The position numbers and the translations under genes are program-made. Source: Actinomycetes bacterium (GTDB taxonomy: Bacteria > Actinomycetota > Actinomycetes > Propionibacteriales > Propionibacteriaceae). Taken from it: 6,104 bases of DNA. The notes beneath the pieces were generated by a model. The model worked only from the letters and a program-made list of their open reading frames with translations, made no database searches and was not told the DNA's origin. Position 1 is the first letter of the stretch, and each line of letters starts with the position of its first letter. This document shows, in pieces, positions 1 to 5,106 of the stretch. Where the stretch lies: the NCBI GenBank assembly GCA_029778515.1, contig JAKOQD010000199.1, forward strand, positions 1 through 6,104, in the 5' to 3' direction.

Positions 1-539
1 GCAAGCAAGCCACCTCCCCCTGTGCAGACCACGACGGTCCGCACCTCGGGATGCTGCTCGACGATCTCCAGACCCACCGTGGCCTGACCCGCCACGATGT
101 CCGGGTGGTCGAAGGGATGGATCAGCACTGCTCCCGTGCGTTCGCTGTGTTCGGTCGCGGCGGCCAGCGCCTCGTCGACCGTGGAACCGGCGAACACGAT
201 CTGGGCGCCATACGCGTTCGTGGCCTCGATCTTGGGCAACGACGCCCCCTCCGGCATAAACACCGTCGCGGGCACGTCGAGCAAGGCAGCTGCCAAGGCC
301 ACACCCTGCGCGTGATTGCCGGCGCTGGCGGCGACCACCCCGTGGGCCCGCTCTTGTGCGTTGAGCCCGGCGATCCGGTTGTAGGCCCCGCGGATCTTGA
401 ACGACCCGGTGCGCTGCAGGTTCTCGCACTTCAGGTAGACCGGACCGCCGACCACGTCACTGAGCCAGCGAGCCGGAACAGTGGGGGTCTTGTACACCAC
501 GCCGGACAGCCGCTGCCGGGCCTGCTCCAGGTCGATCAC
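1..539 (-). CDS. ilvA: Threonine dehydratase (threonine ammonia-lyase), N-terminal part, cut by window edge
   Basis: This is the first 179 codons of a fold-type II pyridoxal-phosphate enzyme that deaminates L-threonine (and usually L-serine) in the cytoplasm to 2-oxobutyrate, the first step of isoleucine synthesis or of threonine catabolism. The Schiff-base lysine is Lys48 in SFKIRGA (46-52), preceded by YLKCENLQRTG. SAGNHAQG (72-79) is the substrate-binding loop, and a glycine-rich TGGGGL (173-178) matches the cofactor-phosphate loop. The remaining C-terminal part, including any ACT-type regulatory domain, lies outside the window, so the biosynthetic and catabolic forms cannot be told apart. 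The GTG start at 539 overlaps the stop of the upstream FIST gene as GTGA, and a purine-rich GAGGGG sits five bases before it. This argues for translational coupling. A serine/threonine dehydratase or racemase of the same fold is the main alternative. Confidence 0.92.
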   Translation of the reverse strand, partial: MIDLEQARQRLSGVVYKTPTVPARWLSDVVGGPVYLKCENLQRTGSFKIRGAYNRIAGLNAQERAHGVVAASAGNHAQGVALAAALLDVPATVFMPEGASLPKIEATNAYGAQIVFAGSTVDEALAAATEHSERTGAVLIHPFDHPDIVAGQATVGLEIVEQHPEVRTVVVCTGGGGLL

Positions 540-1831
540 AGAAGCCCCTCTTCCGGGGGCTCGGCAAGCTCTGCCAGCATCTTGTGCACTTCGCGGGTCA
601 TCGGATCCATCTCGGCCACCTGCTGCGGTCGGACGGCTTGCGTGTGACCCGCCTTGGCCCGCGGTCCGGCACCGATGGCCACCACCGTGGCGGTCCCGCG
701 GTTCAGCGCCGTCGTTGCCCGCAGCGGGGCGAATTCGGCGTCGGCGAAGAAGCCGGTGACGGGCACCAGCAGCCGGGCATGTGCGATGGCGGCGTCGTGA
801 TCGTGACTGTCGAACATGAACCGGCCACGGTCGGTGGAGGCGAACAACAAAGCGCCCTCCAGCCGGGATTCCATCTGGGCGGCCACTCCCTCCAGCACCA
901 CGTTGAGGTCCTCGTCGGCCGCTGTCTCGTCACGCACGTGAAACTGCACCGAGGCGCCGACCGGCACCGGCGCACCCACCTGCAATGCGCCGCGCTCGCC
1001 CTCTGCGGCTTGGAATTCGTGCACGACGAAGTCGCCCATGCGTGGGTCCTGCGTACCGGTGGCCACGCCGAGTTGCAGTCCGGCCAGCGCTAGCGACCGA
1101 TCTGGCTCCTCCAGTGCGGCGATCACCTCCTGAGCGCGCAGCGCCGCCGGGATGCCGGCCAGCGATTTGAGGAGGAAGCCCTCGGCATCCGTCACCGTGA
1201 GCACGGGGCCGACCGGACGGCAGGCCGGACTCATCAACGTCGTGACCTCCACATGACCACCCAGCATGACCCCGATGGCACCGCGGGTGTGGATGCGGCC
1301 GTCGAGCAGGAAGCGAGTAGTGCGGGCCGGGGCGGGGCCCGACGCGACGGCGCCCGCGAGCGGCAGGTTGGTGAGCAGTGCGTCGGCGTGGAGCACGAAG
1401 TCGGTGGCCGGGAACGACCACGGGTCGGTGAACAGCAGTGCCAGCACGTCATCGCGGCGGCGACCGGGCAGGCCGACGATCTGGTGCCCATCGGAAGCGG
1501 GCAGTACCTCGAGGTGGAACGAACGGGCACGTAAGCCGGGGATCCGCGCGGCCCAGATCGCGACTGCCGTGCCCTCGTCGGTGCCGCGTCCGCTGGCGAT
1601 CACACCCGCAGCGGAAGTACCCAGAACAGTGGCCGACGTGAAGTGCGCTTGGGCGGCGAGCAGAGCCTGTTCGGCGTCCTCGGCATTGGGCGCCGCGACG
1701 AAGACGAACGCGAGATTCGGGATGCTGCCGAGATGGGCCAGCGCCTGCCGGGCAGCCTGCCGGGCGAGCTGCGGCATGTCCACGGGACCGGGCTCGGCAG
1801 CAACTGCCAGACCCTCACCGACCAATGCCAC
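536..1831 (-). CDS. FIST-domain (FIST_N plus FIST_C) sensory protein
   Basis: A 431-residue soluble protein with no signal peptide or membrane segment. Residues about 25-200 match the FIST N domain (hydrophobic strand LAFVFVAAP at 40-48, TVLGTSAAGVIASG at 68-81). Residues about 215-390 match FIST_C, with the hallmark GALLFASTDRGRFMF (326-340) and PVTGFFADAEFAPL (357-370). FIST domains are found in signal-transduction proteins and have been proposed to bind small ligands, including amino acids. This one has no kinase, cyclase or receiver domain attached, so it is a stand-alone sensor. The usual CNGRG segment of FIST_C reads STDRG here, lacking the cysteine. The gene overlaps the threonine dehydratase by four bases, so the two are probably made together. 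I chose the GTG at 1831. An ATG at 1873 would add 14 arginine-rich residues using AGA and ATA, codons rare in this DNA. The last 40 residues are charged and outside the domain. Confidence 0.85.
   Translation of the reverse strand: MALVGEGLAVAAEPGPVDMPQLARQAARQALAHLGSIPNLAFVFVAAPNAEDAEQALLAAQAHFTSATVLGTSAAGVIASGRGTDEGTAVAIWAARIPGLRARSFHLEVLPASDGHQIVGLPGRRRDDVLALLFTDPWSFPATDFVLHADALLTNLPLAGAVASGPAPARTTRFLLDGRIHTRGAIGVMLGGHVEVTTLMSPACRPVGPVLTVTDAEGFLLKSLAGIPAALRAQEVIAALEEPDRSLALAGLQLGVATGTQDPRMGDFVVHEFQAAEGERGALQVGAPVPVGASVQFHVRDETAADEDLNVVLEGVAAQMESRLEGALLFASTDRGRFMFDSHDHDAAIAHARLLVPVTGFFADAEFAPLRATTALNRGTATVVAIGAGPRAKAGHTQAVRPQQVAEMDPMTREVHKMLAELAEPPEEGLL
545..550 (-). promoter_or_regulatory. 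Ribosome binding site of the threonine dehydratase gene
   Basis: GAGGGG on the minus strand, five bases before the GTG at 539 and inside the last codons of the FIST gene. It supports the GTGA overlap start rather than a later one. Confidence 0.6.
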
Positions 1832-1838
1832 GGGGCCT

Positions 1839-1844
1839 ATTCTG
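1839..1844 (-). promoter_or_regulatory. Possible -10 element of the FIST-dehydratase operon (leaderless transcript)
   Basis: CAGAAT on the minus strand, four of six bases matching TATAAT, ends seven bases before the GTG at 1831. That spacing would place transcription start at the first base of the start codon, as in the leaderless genes common in actinobacteria. It would also explain why no Shine-Dalgarno sequence is visible. No convincing -35 box is present, so this is tentative. Confidence 0.25.
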
Positions 1845-1894
1845 TCTGATCGGCGGCGCTGCGATCGCTGCATGTCACCGTTTGGACGATGTTG

Positions 1895-1912
1895 CACCGT
1901 TCGCCAACGGTG
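1895..1912. promoter_or_regulatory. Perfect 7-bp inverted repeat: operator or protease-gene terminator
   Basis: CACCGTT-CGCC-AACGGTG is a perfect palindrome with a four-base centre, starting five bases after the protease stop codon (TAA at 1919-1917) and about 64 bases before the chosen FIST start. The same half-site CACCGTT recurs at 1876-1882, 19 bases away in direct orientation. As RNA it makes a hairpin of 7 base pairs but has no U-tract on the minus strand. A repressor or activator site for the FIST operon is therefore as likely as a weak terminator. Confidence 0.45.
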
Positions 1913-1916
1913 AGAC

Positions 1917-3290
1917 TTAGGGCAGCACCCTGATGCGCACGATCCCGTACACCGGTGGCGCGGCCTGTGCGACCAGCTTGAACCGCACACCATTCAAGCC
2001 TCGGGTCAGCCGCGGCGTGCGAAGCGTGGCGGAGTCCTGGTGCAGCACCCGCCAGTCAGTGCCCGGCCGGCGTATGGACCAGGTGTAGGAGTCGCCCTGC
2101 ACCTCGGGAAAGCGCAGCACGACCCGCTTGCCGCGGTGCACCCGGACCGTGCCGGTCGCGACCCGGATGGGCCTCAAGACGGCGGCGCTGGCCGGGGATG
2201 CGGCGGCGGACAACGGACCCACCAGCGCAGTGACCGCAGCGCTGGCCGAGACCAGGCCGGCGCCGGTGGCGGTGTCAGGACCGGGGTCCGCCACGTCGAC
2301 AGCGGTGGACTGCAGCAATGCGGTGAGGTCGGCGGGAGCCATAGGGTGCAGGGCGTCCAGCAGCGCTGCGACGCCACTGACGAACGGCGCTGCCATCGAG
2401 GTCCCCGAATAGGCGGCGTACTGGTTACCCGGGACCGTCGAACTGATCAGTGTGCCGGGTGCGGCGAGGTCCACGTAGTCCCCCCGTGTGCTGAAACTGG
2501 CGGGCTCCCCGGAGGGCGTGAGCGCGCCGACGGCGACGACGTCGGGCAAGGCCGCGGGGTACTGCGCGGCATCCGTGGGGTGGTCGTTGCCAGCCGCCGC
2601 AACCACGAGGACACCCTTCGACACGGCGTACGCCACGGCTTCGGCCTGAGCCTGGCTGCGGACCGGGCCGCCGAGACTGAGGTTGATGATGTCGGCGCCG
2701 TTGTCCGCCGCCCAGACGATGCCGGCCGCGACCTGACTGCTGAAACCGGCGCCAGTGGCATCCAGCACCCGCACGGGCAGGATCGTCACACCGGGGGCGA
2801 CGCCGCTGCCGCCGAGGCCGTTGCCGGCAGTGGCACCGACGATCCCGGCCAGATGCGTGCCGTGGCCGTTCGGGTCGGTGTCGGCGGACGCAACGACCCT
2901 CGTGGTCAGGTCCCGGCCGGGCAGCACGTGACCGACGAGATCCTCGTGACTGGCATCGACGCCGGTGTCCACGATCGCCACGACTACCGACTCGCCTGTC
3001 GTCCGCGACCATGTGACGGGTGCACCAATCGCGTCCAGTCCCCATTGGGCGACGGGGTCGCCGAGGGCCTGTACGGGAGAGTCCAGTTCGACGGACACCG
3101 TGTCGGGATCGGCCTTCTCCTGCGTCATGATCCGGCGCGCGTCGGCCGCCGATTCCGCCGACTGGGTCGTGACCTGCAGGCTGTCGCCAGCCCGCTGCAC
3201 AAGGACCACGGTGCGCTGCGTGTCGGCCGCAACGGGGGCAGGAAGGGTGAGCAGCAACGCCGCCACGAAGCCGCTCACCACAGTCCTCAC
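1917..3290 (-). CDS. Secreted subtilisin-like serine protease (peptidase S8)
   Basis: A 457-residue exported endopeptidase. Residues 1-22 (MRTVVSGFVAALLLTLPA...) are a Sec signal peptide likely cleaved after Ala22; there is no lipobox. Residues about 26-76 form a short propeptide that may be an I9-like inhibitor. The catalytic domain (about 80-355) carries the full triad: Asp108 in VAIVDTG, His143 in NGHGTHLAG and Ser298 in SGTSMAAP. Asn235 in AAAGN is the oxyanion residue, so the enzyme should be active. Residues about 370-457 are a beta-rich extension of unknown fold. There is no C-terminal membrane helix, which separates it from ESX mycosins. The GTG at 3290 gives an arginine-containing signal peptide. 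A GTG at 3278 has a better-placed GAGGA but would lose the positive charge. The gene diverges from the MarR gene. Confidence 0.93.
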   Translation of the reverse strand: MRTVVSGFVAALLLTLPAPVAADTQRTVVLVQRAGDSLQVTTQSAESAADARRIMTQEKADPDTVSVELDSPVQALGDPVAQWGLDAIGAPVTWSRTTGESVVVAIVDTGVDASHEDLVGHVLPGRDLTTRVVASADTDPNGHGTHLAGIVGATAGNGLGGSGVAPGVTILPVRVLDATGAGFSSQVAAGIVWAADNGADIINLSLGGPVRSQAQAEAVAYAVSKGVLVVAAAGNDHPTDAAQYPAALPDVVAVGALTPSGEPASFSTRGDYVDLAAPGTLISSTVPGNQYAAYSGTSMAAPFVSGVAALLDALHPMAPADLTALLQSTAVDVADPGPDTATGAGLVSASAAVTALVGPLSAAASPASAAVLRPIRVATGTVRVHRGKRVVLRFPEVQGDSYTWSIRRPGTDWRVLHQDSATLRTPRLTRGLNGVRFKLVAQAAPPVYGIVRIRVLP

Positions 3291-3335
3291 GCTTAGGAAT
3301 TCGACATCTGAGGAGCCCGTCTTGACTACTGGCGG

Positions 3336-3364
3336 AATATCGCTCCACCCGATATCGTTAGCAA
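3336..3364 (-). promoter_or_regulatory. Candidate promoter of the protease gene
   Basis: On the minus strand TTGCTA (3364-3359) and GATATT (3341-3336) are separated by exactly 17 bases. Each matches four of six bases of the sigma-70-type consensus. Transcription would begin near 3329, giving a leader of about 39 bases before the GTG at 3290. The inverted repeat at 3337-3355 lies inside this promoter. Confidence 0.35.
3337..3355. promoter_or_regulatory. Candidate MarR operator in the divergent promoter region
   Basis: ATATCG-N7-CGATAT is a perfect 19-base inverted repeat in the 110-base AT-richer gap between the protease and MarR genes. MarR dimers typically bind inverted repeats of this size near their own promoters. 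It overlaps the candidate -10 and spacer of the protease promoter. It also touches TATCGT (3353-3358), a possible -10 for the MarR gene. Binding by this MarR is inferred from position only. Confidence 0.4.
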
Positions 3365-3388
3365 GAGTAATGAATATAGATCTTCTGC

Positions 3389-3394
3389 AAGGAG
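3389..3394 (+). promoter_or_regulatory. Ribosome binding site of the MarR gene
   Basis: AAGGAG six bases before the ATG at 3401. It is the clearest Shine-Dalgarno sequence in the window and fixes the MarR start. Confidence 0.85.
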
Positions 3395-3400
3395 CGCGGG

Positions 3401-3820
3401 ATGGCCGCCGATTCCGACGCACCCGATCTACGGATCGCGGTCATGAGGCTGGCACGCAGGTTGCGGACCGAGCGGGCCAGCGATGCGATGACGCCCAGCC
3501 AGATGGCCGTGCTCGCCACCCTGTTGCGCTCCGGCCCGATGTCCCCGGGCGAGCTGGCGGACGCGGAACGGGTGCAACCACCGTCCATGACCCGCATCCT
3601 GCACAGCCTGCTGGCCCAGGACATGGTCAGCCGCGAACCGCATCCGACCGACCGCCGGCAAGTCAGGTACCAGGCGACGGCACAAGCCGAGAAGATGGTG
3701 CAGCAGGACCGGCAACGCCGCGACCGGTGGCTGTCCCGGCGCCTCGCGGAACTGACCGACGAGGAGCTGCAGGCGATCGAGGAAGCCATCCCACTGCTGA
3801 ACCGGCTCGCTCTGGACTAG
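3401..3820 (+). CDS. MarR-family transcriptional regulator
   Basis: A 139-residue cytoplasmic DNA-binding protein of normal MarR length. Helices at the two ends (about 8-24 and 93-137) would form the dimer interface. The winged helix-turn-helix spans about 31-92: MTPSQMAVLATLLRSG leads in, SPGELADAERVQPPSMTRILHSLL contains the positioning and recognition helices, and HPTDRRQVRY is the wing with the conserved Asp84-Arg85. There is no cysteine, so thiol-redox sensing of the OhrR type is excluded, and a small-molecule ligand is more likely. The gene reads directly into an efflux permease, so it most probably represses itself and that pump until a toxic compound binds. The divergent protease may also be a target. 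Its natural ligand cannot be read from the sequence. Confidence 0.92.
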   Translation: MAADSDAPDLRIAVMRLARRLRTERASDAMTPSQMAVLATLLRSGPMSPGELADAERVQPPSMTRILHSLLAQDMVSREPHPTDRRQVRYQATAQAEKMVQQDRQRRDRWLSRRLAELTDEELQAIEEAIPLLNRLALD

Positions 3821-5007
3821 CCGAGACGTTCTCCGCGCTGGCGGTCCCGAACTACCGGCGCTATGCGACCGGCGCCCTGTTCTCCAACGCCGGGACCTGG
3901 ATGCACCGGGTCGCGCAGTCGTGGCTGGTACTGCAGGTCACGTCCGACCCGACGATGCTCGGGCTGGTGGTCGCGTTCCAGTTCGCCCCGATGCTGTTTC
4001 TCGCGCCCTGGGCAGGCGTGCTGGCTGACCGCTACGACCGCCGCCGGCTGCTGCAGATCACGCAGGTCGGCATGGGTCTGCAGGCGCTCGGCCTGGGCAT
4101 ACTCACGATCGCCGGCCTGGCGACCGGGCCGCTAGTACTGGGTTTCGCGCTGCTCCTCGGTTTGTTCACGGCGCTGGACGGTCCGGCGCGGCAGTCGATC
4201 GTGTCGGACCTGGTTCCCGCCGATCAGGTGGTCAACGCCGTCGCGTTGAACAGCGCGAACTTCAACGCCGCCCGTTTGGTGGGTCCGGCCGTGGCCGGCG
4301 TGATGATCGCCATGTGGGGGCCGGGGCCGGTGTTCCTGGTCAACGCCCTGACGTTCGTCATCATGCTCGGGGCTTTGCACCGCATCCGGCTGGCGCCCGC
4401 GCACGGCGAGCGACCACGGGGTGGGCTGCGGGAGGGCCTGCGCTACGTGCGGCGGCGGCCCGATCTGTGGTTCGTGATCGCCACCGCGGGCGCGGTCGCG
4501 ATGCTGGTCTTCAACTTCCCGATCACGATTCCGCTGATGGTGACCGGCGAGTTCGGCGCCGGTGCCCGCAGTTTCGGCGTGCTGACCTCGCTGATGGCAG
4601 TCGGTTCGTTGGCCGCCGCCCTCGTACAAGCCCGGCGCGCGCGGACCGATCTGCGGATGGTGGCACTCGCGGCTGGGGGTGCCGGGGTCATCGCCGTCAT
4701 CGCCGGGCTGATGCCCAACCCGCTGACGTTCGCCGCTGCTCTAATTGCGGCCGGCGGGGCCAGTCTCACGATGATGACCGGAGCCAACTCCTACTTGCAG
4801 ACACGCACGGACGACGACCACCGAAGTCGCGTAATGGCGCTGTACATGGCCGTGTTCTTCGGGACCACCCCAGTCGGCGCACCCTTGATCGGCCTGCTGG
4901 CCGACGCGATGGGACCACGGGCGGCGCTTGTGGTACCCGGGCTGTTGAGTGTGCTGCTCACGGGTGCGTTGGTTGCGGCCTACCGGGTGGCGTCGCGGCC
5001 TCGCTGA
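3727..5007 (+). CDS. MFS multidrug efflux permease (DHA3 / MFS_3 type)
   Basis: A cytoplasmic-membrane proton-coupled exporter of about 400 residues with about 12 predicted helices. Numbered from the GTG at 3727, the family-typical entry SALAVPNYRRYATG lies at 36-49 and the first helix follows. MFS motif A is GVLADRYDRRRLL (97-109). The characteristic DGPARQSIVSDLVP follows at 151-164, and RVMALYMAVFFGTTPVGAPL at 368-387. Related proteins include EntS-like siderophore exporters and macrolide or drug pumps; the substrate here is unknown. The start is uncertain. GTG 3727, without a good Shine-Dalgarno sequence, overlaps the MarR gene by 94 bases and gives a 35-residue polar leader. No ATG, GTG or TTG occurs in frame from there to the ATG at 3901, which would remove most of the first helix. 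Co-transcription with MarR is nearly certain. Confidence 0.88.
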   Translation: MAVPAPRGTDRRGAAGDRGSHPTAEPARSGLAETFSALAVPNYRRYATGALFSNAGTWMHRVAQSWLVLQVTSDPTMLGLVVAFQFAPMLFLAPWAGVLADRYDRRRLLQITQVGMGLQALGLGILTIAGLATGPLVLGFALLLGLFTALDGPARQSIVSDLVPADQVVNAVALNSANFNAARLVGPAVAGVMIAMWGPGPVFLVNALTFVIMLGALHRIRLAPAHGERPRGGLREGLRYVRRRPDLWFVIATAGAVAMLVFNFPITIPLMVTGEFGAGARSFGVLTSLMAVGSLAAALVQARRARTDLRMVALAAGGAGVIAVIAGLMPNPLTFAAALIAAGGASLTMMTGANSYLQTRTDDDHRSRVMALYMAVFFGTTPVGAPLIGLLADAMGPRAALVVPGLLSVLLTGALVAAYRVASRPR

Positions 5008-5009
5008 GC

Positions 5010-5099
5010 GCGAGAGTCGCGATGTTGCCCTTCTCGTGCACCGCGAGTCGCACCGTTTCCCGCTTGATGACCTGGGATGGGCAACCATGCAACTCTCGC
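5010..5099. repeat. Long imperfect inverted repeat between convergent genes (3' hairpin or terminator)
   Basis: The arms 5010-5030 and 5079-5099 match at 17 of 21 positions, including uninterrupted blocks GCGAGAGT/ACTCTCGC and GTTGCCC/GGGCAAC. Counting G-U pairs, the stem of the plus-strand RNA continues inward to 5038/5071, leaving a 32-base loop that contains a small GCG-AGT-CGC hairpin. It begins three bases after the permease stop and ends eight bases before the stop of the convergent membrane-protein gene. Three pairs are G-U in the plus-strand RNA and become A-C mismatches in the minus-strand RNA, so the permease transcript folds better. There is no U-tract on either side. The element could be a bidirectional or U-less terminator, a stabilising 3' structure, or a small palindromic repeat element. 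Confidence 0.7.
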
Positions 5100-5106
5100 C
5101 GCCGGG

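Noticed and set aside
1922..1993. Extension of the FIST gene upstream to an ATG at 1993 inside the protease gene.
   Set aside because: The added 54 residues are Arg/Cys/Ser-rich shadow text of the protease 3' end and do not fit a FIST N-terminus.
2040..3296. A 418-codon plus-strand open frame opposite the protease.
   Set aside because: It is an antisense shadow. The minus strand encodes an S8 protease with full catalytic triad, and the plus reading is Gly/Arg/His-rich with no recognisable domain.
3322..3327. TTGACT on the plus strand as a -35 box for the MarR gene.
   Set aside because: No -10-like hexamer occurs 16-18 bases downstream; the nearest TANNNT is 25 bases away.
3291..3422. Extension of the protease start to an ATG at 3422.
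   Set aside because: It would overlap the MarR start and place 44 residues before a clear signal peptide that begins at GTG 3290.
2965..3726. The open frame continuing 5' of the permease across the protease and MarR genes, suggesting a much larger fusion protein.
   Set aside because: The upstream part is a shadow frame of two well-supported genes, low in complexity and without domains; permease similarity begins only near 3826.
4958..5072. A minus-strand reading with protein-like text (VIKRETVRLAVHEKGNIATLAL) and GC-rich third positions across the permease 3' end and the gap.
   Set aside because: It has no Shine-Dalgarno sequence, and most of it lies opposite the permease gene or in the palindrome. 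The opposite strand gives an equally protein-like reading. The inverted repeat explains the pattern better.
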